A stretch of 7,231 bases of DNA from Prevotella sp. (lineage in GTDB: Bacteria; Bacteroidota; Bacteroidia; Bacteroidales; Bacteroidaceae). Both the position numbers and the translations under genes were made by a program. The notes below the pieces were generated by a model that saw nothing but the letters and a program-made list of their open reading frames with translations, did no database searches and was not told where the DNA came from. Below are positions 1 to 7,231 of this stretch, in pieces. Where the stretch lies: positions 1 to 7,231 of the forward strand of contig DMYZ01000064.1 in NCBI GenBank assembly GCA_003483565.1, in the 5' to 3' direction. Positions within the stretch are counted from its first letter, which is position 1; each line of letters begins with the position of its first letter.

Positions 1-199
1 TAATTCCATGAATTCCTTGTTATTTAGTGGCAAATTTAGATAATTTCTCTGAGAATGTAGGATTCAAAAGAGAAAAAGTAAGGTGCATCATGTAAAGAAT
101 CAAATTTGAGAAAATATCAACTTTCTTAAAAATTTTAGCCGTTTTTGCCAATTTTCCTATTTATTATAGGCTTTTTCTCGAATTTATTACATAACTTTG
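1..199. other. AT-rich intergenic DNA left of the IS remnant
   Basis: This stretch is strongly AT-rich, with long runs of A and T, and holds no open frame with a recognisable product on either strand. No tRNA, direct-repeat array or convincing terminator is visible. It is the left flank of the insertion sequence that begins at 200. Its sequence next to the inverted repeat does not match the sequence next to the right inverted repeat, so no target-site duplication can be read here. It may be the former upstream region of the helicase operon, or the promoter side of a divergent gene outside the window; the sequence does not decide between these. Confidence 0.6.
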
Positions 200-220
200 C
201 TTAAGTTTCGCAAGTGAATA
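200..220 (+). repeat. Left terminal inverted repeat of the IS remnant
   Basis: This 21-nt sequence begins CTTAAGTTTCGC and is the exact reverse complement of 1377-1397. A few more imperfect matches continue inward (a shared CAC near 223-225 once a short gap is allowed). It is taken as the left end (IRL) of the insertion sequence because the transposase reads away from it. Confidence 0.95.
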
Positions 221-336
221 GTCACGTGCATAATTTAATATAATATCAGATAAAAAAGCGGCTTCTAAATTTGTATAACTCACTGAAAATGAGTAACGTT
301 ATAATCACCAAACAATAAAGTTCAAACTTCAAAGCC
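221..336 (+). other. IS leader between left repeat and transposase start
   Basis: These 116 bp are AT-rich and non-coding on the plus strand. They contain a small perfect hairpin, ACTCA at 278-282 pairing with TGAGT at 290-294, and a longer-range GGCTT (260-264) that can pair with AAGCC (332-336) directly before the GTG start. These could lower translation of the transposase, as structured leaders do in some IS elements, but the stems are only 5 bp each and the role is speculative. A transposase promoter is presumably here or at the left repeat; none can be assigned with confidence. Confidence 0.35.
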
Positions 337-1372
337 GTGAGCAAAGATACAAATATCATATCAGATCTGAGAAGTTTTTTCTCAAGAAAGGAAAACAACC
401 GTGCAATAGACCGTATAATGAGGGTAATGAAGCACATCAAAATCCGCCCCGGCCAGTTGGGTTTAGAGAAGAAGGAGAATTGCAAGTTTACGAACTTACA
501 GGTTCTCAATCAGCTCGTGCCCATGCCGCTCTTCCTGATCAGGAATGTACACCAGTACTCCGGATCAATGCTGCGAGGTATGTTTACTTGTGAAAAGGAC
601 ATGCCCTATCGGTTTTTGAATAATGGCGATATGAAGTGGCGCAAGTTGCTCCACACAACGAATCTGCAACTTATCCGGAAGACCAGTCGCGGAATAGATA
701 AGCACGGCAACAAGCCGTCGTATCTGATCATCGACGATACAGATGTTCCCAAGACCGGCAAGAAATCTGAACTTATCGGCCGTATCTTCTCTCATGTGGC
801 CCACAAGAGCATACTCGGCTATAAGTGTTTGACTCTCCTTTTTTCTGGTGGCAGGAGCCAGTTGATACTTGACTTTTCCCTCCGTGGCGGGGAAGGACGC
901 AAGGGGCAATGGAACGGCCTGCTCACAATGGACCTGAGTCTCGATTTTCTTAAGGCTTACAGAATTTATTCCATGAGATGGGCCACGGAAGTTGCCTATT
1001 ATGTACACCATATCGTTATGGAAAGCTATACATAACGTCAATCATGAAATGAAGACCTGGCTTAGTTTTGGAAAATGTCAGTCCGTTCATTTCTCTGCGC
1101 AGATTGCCGGCATAACGCTGACGATGATGCAATATAATATATTGTGTACGGTCAAGCGATTTGAATCGTATGAAACTATCGGCGGACTCTTCAGGGAAGT
1201 CTCCGCCGACGCTCTGGAACTGTCCGTTACGGACAGGATATGGGAACTCATCTGCCAGGTTGTACTGGAGATTGCCGAAATGGTGTCCGCTGATGCCAGT
1301 GAACTGCTTGCTGCCCTGGTTGATCCCCCCAAGTTCTATAAAATCATGAATATTTATAAACTCGCATCGTGA
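337..1372 (+). pseudogene. IS4-group DDE transposase, internally deleted and frameshifted
   Basis: The remnant would encode a DDE transposase acting on the ends at 200 and 1397. The frame from the GTG at 337 carries the N-terminal DNA-binding part and the first catalytic aspartate region (YLIIDDTDVPKTG, residues about 129-141). After GEGRKG (about nt 905) it jumps directly to WNGLLTMD, which in relatives I recall lies over a hundred residues further on, so the segment with the second catalytic aspartate is missing. The YREK-type signature follows (Y-x2-R-x3-E in YSMRWATE, ending at nt 990). The frame then runs into a stop at 1033-1035. The C-terminal part continues in the second frame from HEMKTW (nt 1043) through FGKCQS and QYNILCTVKRFE to the TGA at 1370-1372. 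Placing EV directly before a short spacer and HEMK restores the E-x6-K spacing. The gene is non-functional because of both lesions. Confidence 0.88.
994..1042 (+). other. Frameshifting ~43-nt insertion with a 7-bp hairpin
   Basis: Between the conserved EV (ending at nt 993) and HEMK (starting at nt 1043) lie 49 nt. The YREK spacing E-x6-K leaves room for only two codons, so about 43 nt are extra, which also accounts for the shift from frame 1 to frame 2. The extra bases contain a perfect inverted repeat, CGTTATG at 1014-1020 and CATAACG at 1031-1037, with a 10-nt loop. I do not recognise it as a known mobile repeat. It could be a small palindromic insertion, a scar left by an excised element, or the product of error-prone repair. 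Confidence 0.5.
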
Positions 1373-1376
1373 ACTT

Positions 1377-1397
1377 TATTCACTTGCGAAACTTAAG
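1377..1397 (-). repeat. Right terminal inverted repeat of the IS remnant
   Basis: This 21-nt sequence is the exact reverse complement of 200-220. It begins 4 bp after the transposase stop and ends 30 bp before the helicase start codon, so nearly all DNA that could hold the helicase promoter lies in or to the left of the insertion sequence. Confidence 0.95.
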
Positions 1398-1427
1398 TAA
1401 ATAATAAAAAGTTGAAGATTATAATAT

Positions 1428-4400
1428 ATGAGCACAGATTCACACATCTCCTCCCACATCTTTACCAATAGGGATGGGAATACACTAATTAAAGAATTTG
1501 AGGGTGTGTTGCAGCATAATCCTCAAATCCGAAATCTTGATGCAGTCGTAGGTTTTCTGCGGGCATCCGGCTACTTTTCTTTACGCCCTTTCCTCGATAA
1601 TATCGAAAAGGTAAGAGTACTGATTGGCATAGATGTGGATAAATACATTGCCAAAGCAGCGCAACAAGGGAAAATGTTTTTTGGAGCTGAAGAAGAAGTA
1701 AAAGACGAATACCTAAGGAAGATTAGGAAAGATATAGAATCTTCTAACTACCGAAAGGAAATAGAAGAAGGCATGTTCCAAATGGTGCAAGACCTTCGTG
1801 ATGGGAAACTTGAACTACGTGCTCACCCTTCTAAGAAAATTCATGCAAAAATCTATGTACTTTATCCTGATGATTTTAATCAGTATTCCCAAAGTATGGC
1901 TATTACTGGTTCAAGTAACTTGTCTGGTAACGGTTTGGGAATATCACAGGATAAGCAATATGAGTTCAATGTAAAAATGGACCGATATGATGATGTGAAG
2001 TTCGCTAAAGATGAGTTTGAGCAGTTATGGCAGGAATCAGAATGTTGCAAAATCACATCAGAAGATATAAAAATAGCAATTGACAGAACCTACCTTAAAG
2101 GCGATGTTGCTCCTTACGACCTCTATATCAAGATGCTCATGGAGTATTTCTCTGACCGAGTACTTGAAACTGACAGTGCAGACCCGTTCGATATGCCGGA
2201 AGGTTATACGAAATACGACTATCAGATGGATGCCGTTGTAGAAGGGTACCAAAAGCTTATTCGATATGATGGATTCTTTCTGGCTGACGTGGTCGGTCTC
2301 GGCAAAACTGTAGTTGCCACTATGATTGCAAAGAAGTTTTTGATAGAAAATGGATATGATCATACCAAAATTCTTGTAGTTTATCCTCCTGCTGTAGAGC
2401 AGAACTGGAAATCGACATTTAAGGATTTCGGAATTGATAAATATGCCAAGTTCATCACTAATGGCAGTCTGAGCAAAGTGCTTGACGAAGAAGATTACAA
2501 TTATTGGAATGCCGATGAATACGACCTCATCCTTGTGGACGAAGCTCATAAATTCCGCAGTCATACCACTTCTGCTTTCGAACAGCTTCAAGAGATCTGT
2601 AAGATGCCTCGTGTTGAAACGGGCAATATACCCGGCTATAAAAAGAAAGTGATGCTAATATCGGCAACCCCGATGAACAATACACCTGCAGACTTATACA
2701 CAGAGATACTGCTGTTTCAGGATCCTCGCCATTGCACCATCGATGGTGTAGGCAACCTCACTGCATTTTTTTCTCCATTAATAAAAGAATTCAAAAAACT
2801 GCGTAATAATCCAAATGCCAGTATTCAGGACTTTAAACATCTGGCCGAAACGGTTCGTGACCGTGTGATCAAGCCACTTACGGTACGCCGGACCCGTACG
2901 GATATTGAAAGCATTCCACGATATAATAAAGATGTAAATGGCTTCCCCAAAGTGGAGCGACCGATAGAGAGTCGCTATGAACTGAATGAGCACTTGGCCA
3001 ATCTCTTTGAACAGGCTATGCAAATACTTGACAAACAACTTACCTATGCCCGTTATCAGGCTATTGCTTACTTAAAGCCAGAAGCCGCAAATGGTCTCTA
3101 TGACAATGCTGAACTGATAAGCCGTAGTCTTGCCGGAATCCGCAAGAATGGGCTGGTGAAACGTCTGGAAAGCAGTTTCTATGCGTTTCAGGTTTCTATA
3201 GAGAATTTCCGTCAGGCTAATCAGAATATGATTGACATGTTTGACAATGACAAGGTCTACATAGCCCCCGACCTCGACATCAATCAGCTGCTGGAATCCG
3301 GACTGTCTGAAGAGGAAATCGAAGAAAAGCTCAATATCAAGGCTTCTAATAACCCCAAGAACGCCATCTTCCATGCAGCAGACTTCCGTGAGGACTTCAT
3401 AGAAATGTTGCATCAGGATCAGGATATCCTTGAAAAGATGGTAGTCGACTGGAAAGATATTTCTGACGAAGATGACTCAAAATTTGCCAAGTTCAATGAA
3501 CTTCTCAAACATGAACTTTTCAAGACTGATCGCAACCCTGAACAGAAGTTAGTTGTTTTCTCAGAGTCTGTCGACACGGTGAAATATCTGCAACGTCGCA
3601 TTAACCGCCCCGATGTATTGGTAATTTCTGCCCAGAACCGCGGTCAGCAGTTCAAAATTATTCGGGAGAACTTTGATGCCAACTATAAGAAGAGGCTCAA
3701 CGACTACAACATTATTCTGACCACTGATGTGCTGGCAGAGGGTGTCAACCTGCATCGCTCCAATGTGATAGTCAATTATGATACCCCTTGGAACTCAACA
3801 AGATTGATGCAGCGTATCGGTCGTGTCAACCGTATCGGGTCCGTTTCAAAGCATATCTACAACTATGTATTCTATCCGTCAAGAGAAGGCAATAAGGAAA
3901 TCAATCTTAATCAGATTGCCCTGAGCAAGATTCAGACTTTCCACAGCACATTTGGAGAGGATAATCAAATCTATTCTCAAGAGGAAATCATAGACCGCAA
4001 CTTAAGCAAGTTGTTTGAGGAAGGCATGAAGGAACAACAGAAAGACTTCAACAAAGAATTGCCTTTCTATGAGGAACTTCGCGCCCTTTATAAGACCAAT
4101 CGTCGGGAATATAACCGCATAGCTAAGATGTCATTGCGCAGTCGTACTGGGCGTGCTGCAAGAACTGTCGAGGGGGTTACGCTTTCCGGCGACACATTGG
4201 TGTTCCTGAAAACCAATTTCCGCAAAATATTCTTCCTCGTATCGGAAAATGCTCAAGAGATTTCGGTGCTCGATGCGCTCAACTACTTCAAAGCTACCAA
4301 GGAAGAGCAACCCGTTGCACGCATCGATGACCACCACAAGCATGTGGAGAAAGCTTTGAAGAAGTTTCGAGCCATTCAAGATGAGGAAATTCGTATACAG

Positions 4401-4748
4401 GAGACTTCACAAGAGGATCAGTCAAATCTAGGTGCACAAGTGAGCACCGCTATCAACCTGCTCAACAATTTCATGCGCGAAATAGAAGATGCCGACCTTT
4501 ATCTCAAAGTGGCACAGCTGAAGACGCTGGTTGAGCGTGGTATTATCACCTATATTGCCAAACGTCTGCAACGTATCCAGAAGAACCTTCGCCGCACTGG
4601 TGGTAAGGCTCGCATGACACATGATGAAGCCCTCAGCGAAATCATCACTATGGCAAAAAAATATGCACCCTATTATACGGCAGAAGAGTTTATGTTGAAT
4701 AATCAGGAGACTGATGCAGAGATTATCCTTTCCGAAAGTTTTCAATAA
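1428..4748 (+). CDS. PLD-like nuclease domain fused to SNF2/DEAH helicase (defence-type)
   Basis: This intact 1106-residue protein is probably a cytoplasmic DNA translocase with an attached nuclease-type domain. The N-terminal part (about 1-220) is phospholipase D-like, with H139-x-K141 and G161-S-S-N164; there is one HKD half-site, so an active site would need a dimer, as in BfiI and Nuc. The usual aspartate five residues after the lysine is not obvious (D148 and D149 are nearby), so activity is uncertain. The superfamily 2 motor follows: Walker A GLGKT (290-294), DEAH (371-374), SAT (412-414), the motif V region with E771-G772, and arginine-finger motif VI Q795-x2-G-R-x2-R802. About 480-690 is a long, mostly helical insert, and the C-terminal 250 residues look charged and helical without a known motif. 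The ATG at 1428 is the first start after an in-frame TAA at 1422-1424. The methylase gene follows 15 bp downstream, which points to a restriction or DISARM-like role. A repair helicase is less likely in this context. Confidence 0.95.
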   Translation: MSTDSHISSHIFTNRDGNTLIKEFEGVLQHNPQIRNLDAVVGFLRASGYFSLRPFLDNIEKVRVLIGIDVDKYIAKAAQQGKMFFGAEEEVKDEYLRKIRKDIESSNYRKEIEEGMFQMVQDLRDGKLELRAHPSKKIHAKIYVLYPDDFNQYSQSMAITGSSNLSGNGLGISQDKQYEFNVKMDRYDDVKFAKDEFEQLWQESECCKITSEDIKIAIDRTYLKGDVAPYDLYIKMLMEYFSDRVLETDSADPFDMPEGYTKYDYQMDAVVEGYQKLIRYDGFFLADVVGLGKTVVATMIAKKFLIENGYDHTKILVVYPPAVEQNWKSTFKDFGIDKYAKFITNGSLSKVLDEEDYNYWNADEYDLILVDEAHKFRSHTTSAFEQLQEICKMPRVETGNIPGYKKKVMLISATPMNNTPADLYTEILLFQDPRHCTIDGVGNLTAFFSPLIKEFKKLRNNPNASIQDFKHLAETVRDRVIKPLTVRRTRTDIESIPRYNKDVNGFPKVERPIESRYELNEHLANLFEQAMQILDKQLTYARYQAIAYLKPEAANGLYDNAELISRSLAGIRKNGLVKRLESSFYAFQVSIENFRQANQNMIDMFDNDKVYIAPDLDINQLLESGLSEEEIEEKLNIKASNNPKNAIFHAADFREDFIEMLHQDQDILEKMVVDWKDISDEDDSKFAKFNELLKHELFKTDRNPEQKLVVFSESVDTVKYLQRRINRPDVLVISAQNRGQQFKIIRENFDANYKKRLNDYNIILTTDVLAEGVNLHRSNVIVNYDTPWNSTRLMQRIGRVNRIGSVSKHIYNYVFYPSREGNKEINLNQIALSKIQTFHSTFGEDNQIYSQEEIIDRNLSKLFEEGMKEQQKDFNKELPFYEELRALYKTNRREYNRIAKMSLRSRTGRAARTVEGVTLSGDTLVFLKTNFRKIFFLVSENAQEISVLDALNYFKATKEEQPVARIDDHHKHVEKALKKFRAIQDEEIRIQETSQEDQSNLGAQVSTAINLLNNFMREIEDADLYLKVAQLKTLVERGIITYIAKRLQRIQKNLRRTGGKARMTHDEALSEIITMAKKYAPYYTAEEFMLNNQETDAEIILSESFQ

Positions 4749-4763
4749 CCAAAATATTGAGCA

Positions 4764-7231
4764 ATGAATTACAAAGATATTATCGAATCAAAGTACAATC
4801 GTGAATCTTGGCAGCTACTGCTTCATGATATATTCCTGAATAAGGTTACCTTTTATAAAGCCCCCTCCACTGTCCATGTGAGCAGCCACTTAGCAAAGGA
4901 GTCATTGAACTTAGGACGTATCACACTGGCTGACGGAGAATCGATTGCCATTTATGAAGTAGAACTATCCGACAAGGTCAACATCGAGCGCAATCGTCGT
5001 GGTATTCGTGACCTGCTCACTACAGACTGGCGTAACATGGGCTATGCCGGGGCCTTCATGTTCTGCTACCGTAAAAATGAGAGCGCATTACGCTTCTCGT
5101 ATGTGAGCGAAACATGGGGGTTCAACAAACAGGGGGAGTATGAAAAAATTTCCACCGAAACCAAACGCTATACTTACCTACTGGGGGAGGGCCGTGGATG
5201 CCACACCGCCATCGAACAGTTCGGAAAGTTGAAGGATAGCAAACAGACGTTGAGCGATATTACGAATGCATTCTCCGTAGAAACCCTTACCAAGCAATTC
5301 TACAAAGATTTGTTTGAATGGTATCTGTGGGCTGTTGACGATTCGGCTCATATTACCTTTCCCAACAGCACAAACACAGAGGATGACGACCGGGATGATA
5401 TTGAGAAGAAGATTATACGCATGATAACCCGTATCATGTTTGTATGGTTCATCAAGCAGAAAGATTTGGTGCCAAATCGCCTCTTTGATATTGACTTCCT
5501 TTCAACAATTCTGAAAGACTTCGACCCATATAGCACAACCGTTGGCAACTACTACAATGCCATTCTTCAAAACCTTTTCTTTGGCACATTGAATCGAGCC
5601 ATTGAGGATGAGAATGGCAATACTCGTAAATTTGCCACTTCGAGCAAACGGGATATTAAGACGCTATATCGATATGCTGAAATGTTTTCTATCAGCGAGA
5701 AAGAGGTTATCACGCTGTTTGCAGAAGTCCCATTCTTGAATGGCGGCCTGTTCGAGTGCCTGGATAAGACTCGCTATATTGATGGCGTGGAACAGTGCTA
5801 CAACTTCGATGGCTTTAGTCGCAATGACGCACGCTTTGCCGACGGGCGCTATAAGCATCGTGCCGTAGTACCCAACATTCTTTTCTTTGAACCGGAAAAA
5901 GGCTTAATTTCCATCTTGAGCCGATATAATTTCACTATTGAAGAAAATTCTCCCGAAGAGCAGCAGGTGGCTCTTGACCCCGAATTACTGGGCAAGGTTT
6001 TCGAGAATCTATTGGGTGCTTATAATCCGGAAACAAAAGAGACAGCCCGTAATCAGAGCGGTTCTTTTTATACACCACGCGAAATCGTCAACTATATGGT
6101 TGATGAAAGTCTCATAGCCTATTTGGGCAATAACGATTTTGTTCGCTCATTGTTCCGCAATGACTTCTCTATTGATAAGTCAAAAGCAGATGAATACCAA
6201 AAGATTGCTGACAAGCTGAAAGCCATCAAAGTGCTTGACCCTGCATGCGGCTCCGGTGCCTTCCCCATGGGATTGTTGAACAGGATGATTGATATCTTGG
6301 AACGTATTTCACCTGACGAGAACATTTATGACCTCAAACTATCCGTTATAGAAAATTGTCTGTATGGCAGTGACAAACAGAGCATAGCGGCACAAATTAC
6401 AAAGTTGCGTTTCTTTATCTCTCTGATATGTGATTGTGAGAAGGATGCTTCTAAGCCTAACTTTGGAATCCCGACATTGCCTAACCTTGAAACAAAATTT
6501 GTTTCGGCCAATTCACTCATTGCAAAGAAAAAGAAAACTAAAGTGGGGAATCTATTTGAAAATCCAGAGATAGAATCGATTAAAGAAGAATTACATCAGA
6601 TACGCCATCAACACTTTTCTGCGAAATCGGCATCGGCTAAACATCGTTTGAGAGAGAGAGATCAAATTCTTCGTGAGAAGTTAGCTAAACTGCTGTCTGA
6701 TGATAATAATTTTGCTCCAGATGATGCCAAGCAGTTAGCAGCATGGAACCCTTACGACCAAAATGCTGTCAGTCCATTCTTTGATCCGGAATGGATGTTT
6801 GGCGTTGCAGACGATTTTGACATCGTGATTGGCAATCCACCATATATCCAACTTCAAAACAATGGTGGTGAGTTGGCTAAGCTGTATGAGCATTGTGGGT
6901 TTTCGACTTTTGCCCGTACTGGCGATATCTATTGCCTGTTTTATGAGCGTGGGTGGCAGTTGCTGAAAAAGGAAGGACACCTGTGCTATATCACTTCCAA
7001 CAAATGGATGCGTGCTGGATATGGCGAGAAAACTCGTGAGTTCTTTGCCAACAAGACGAACCCCCTACTGTTAATAGACTTTGCTGGAGTAAAGATTTTT
7101 GAAAGTGCCACGGTTGACACCAACATCCTGCTATTCTCAAATTCCGATAACCAGCATAAGACAGTGTGTGCTGTCACCAACAAGCAGAATAAAGATAGCG
7201 TAAAGAATTTGAGCGTTTTCGTGCAGCAAAG
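4764..7231 (+). CDS. Eco57I/PglX-like adenine-N6 DNA methyltransferase, 3' end cut by window
   Basis: The frame is open from the ATG at 4764, the first start after an in-frame TGA at 4758-4760, to the window edge (822 full codons). The product should transfer a methyl group from S-adenosylmethionine to adenine N6 in DNA. SAM-binding motif I is D492-PACGSG-498, followed by a helical segment, and catalytic motif IV is N691-P-P-Y694 in the context VIGNPPYIQ. The later KIFESATVDTNILLF resembles the methylase motif VIII region. Upstream are a roughly 390-residue helical region and the conserved GSFYTPREIVNYM lead-in. The N-terminus has a possible degenerate PD-(D/E)XK core: D57, then E65-V-E67, with glutamate where lysine is expected. 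Between motifs I and IV is a charged, probably coiled stretch (about 588-650). Relatives are usually about 1200-1350 residues, so the target-recognition domain is probably beyond the edge. It lies 15 bp after the helicase gene, almost certainly in the same transcript. A BREX PglX or DISARM DrmMI-type assignment is possible but unproven. Confidence 0.93.
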   Translation, partial: MNYKDIIESKYNRESWQLLLHDIFLNKVTFYKAPSTVHVSSHLAKESLNLGRITLADGESIAIYEVELSDKVNIERNRRGIRDLLTTDWRNMGYAGAFMFCYRKNESALRFSYVSETWGFNKQGEYEKISTETKRYTYLLGEGRGCHTAIEQFGKLKDSKQTLSDITNAFSVETLTKQFYKDLFEWYLWAVDDSAHITFPNSTNTEDDDRDDIEKKIIRMITRIMFVWFIKQKDLVPNRLFDIDFLSTILKDFDPYSTTVGNYYNAILQNLFFGTLNRAIEDENGNTRKFATSSKRDIKTLYRYAEMFSISEKEVITLFAEVPFLNGGLFECLDKTRYIDGVEQCYNFDGFSRNDARFADGRYKHRAVVPNILFFEPEKGLISILSRYNFTIEENSPEEQQVALDPELLGKVFENLLGAYNPETKETARNQSGSFYTPREIVNYMVDESLIAYLGNNDFVRSLFRNDFSIDKSKADEYQKIADKLKAIKVLDPACGSGAFPMGLLNRMIDILERISPDENIYDLKLSVIENCLYGSDKQSIAAQITKLRFFISLICDCEKDASKPNFGIPTLPNLETKFVSANSLIAKKKKTKVGNLFENPEIESIKEELHQIRHQHFSAKSASAKHRLRERDQILREKLAKLLSDDNNFAPDDAKQLAAWNPYDQNAVSPFFDPEWMFGVADDFDIVIGNPPYIQLQNNGGELAKLYEHCGFSTFARTGDIYCLFYERGWQLLKKEGHLCYITSNKWMRAGYGEKTREFFANKTNPLLLIDFAGVKIFESATVDTNILLFSNSDNQHKTVCAVTNKQNKDSVKNLSVFVQQ

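Larger units (their letters stand above)
200..1397 (+). mobile_element. Decayed IS4-group insertion sequence, non-autonomous, both ends intact
   Basis: A 1198-bp element is defined by perfect 21-bp inverted repeats at 200-220 and 1377-1397 that enclose one broken transposase gene on the plus strand. The contents are a 116-bp left leader (221-336), the transposase remnant (337-1372), and a stop codon only 4 bp before the right repeat, a compact layout normal for an IS. The transposase has lost the middle of its catalytic domain and is frameshifted, so the element cannot move by itself. The ends look intact and could in principle be used by a full-length relative elsewhere in the genome. No target-site duplication is evident outside the repeats, which suggests an old insertion or rearranged flanks. 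The IS4-group assignment comes from protein motifs and recall of Bacteroides transposases, not from a database match. Confidence 0.88.

Noticed and set aside
156..177. CCTAT/ATAGG hairpin followed by five T, resembling a terminator
   Set aside because: The stem is only 5 bp with three A-T pairs, and no gene ending just upstream on the plus strand is visible to be terminated.
192..199. TAACTTTG, a match to the Bacteroides -7 promoter consensus TAnnTTTG, directly outside the left inverted repeat
   Set aside because: No TTTG-type -33 element lies at the right distance upstream (about 168-173), and an 8-base match with two free positions is expected by chance in AT-rich DNA.
565..1041. 158-codon minus-strand open frame across the transposase
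   Set aside because: It lies antisense to recognisable transposase sequence, has no recognisable domain, and is best explained as a shadow of the plus-strand coding bias.
2058..2591. 177-codon minus-strand open frame inside the helicase gene
   Set aside because: It is fully antisense to the conserved helicase motifs, including Walker A and DEAH, and has no recognisable product.
4749..4763. Possible separate promoter or terminator between the helicase and methylase genes
   Set aside because: The gap is only 15 bp with no hairpin and no promoter-like boxes, so co-transcription is the simpler reading.
1..7231. CRISPR array, tRNA or phage attachment site
   Set aside because: No regularly spaced direct repeats, cloverleaf-like sequence or integrase-linked repeat was seen on reading both strands.

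Overview
The window looks like accessory (defence-island type) DNA from a member of the Bacteroidota, most likely a gut Bacteroides/Phocaeicola/Prevotella-like bacterium. This rests on the base composition (moderate GC genes in AT-rich spacers), the lack of strong Shine-Dalgarno sequences before the starts, and an IS4-group transposase of a type I associate with Bacteroides. The taxonomic call is an inference from recall, not from a search.

Layout. Positions 1-199 are AT-rich and hold no gene I can support. Positions 200-1397 are a decayed insertion sequence of 1198 bp, bounded by perfect 21-bp terminal inverted repeats. Its transposase gene (337-1372) is broken twice: a large in-frame internal deletion near 905 removes the middle of the DDE catalytic domain, and about 43 extra bases between about 994 and 1042 shift the reading frame. 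Only 30 bp separate the right inverted repeat from the next start codon.

Positions 1428-4748 encode an intact 1106-residue protein with an N-terminal phospholipase D-like (single HKD) nuclease-type domain and a complete SNF2/DEAH superfamily 2 helicase motor. After a 15-bp gap, an open frame from 4764 to the window edge encodes the first 822 residues of a large Eco57I/PglX-like adenine-N6 DNA methyltransferase with DPACGSG and NPPY motifs. Its C-terminal target-recognition part lies outside the window.

The two genes are very probably one operon. The parts (nuclease-like domain, DNA translocase, adenine methylase) are those of a restriction-modification or DISARM-like antiphage system: the methylase would mark self DNA and the PLD-helicase would act on unmarked DNA. 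The exact system type cannot be settled from this window. The IS remnant right upstream raises the question of where the operon promoter is.
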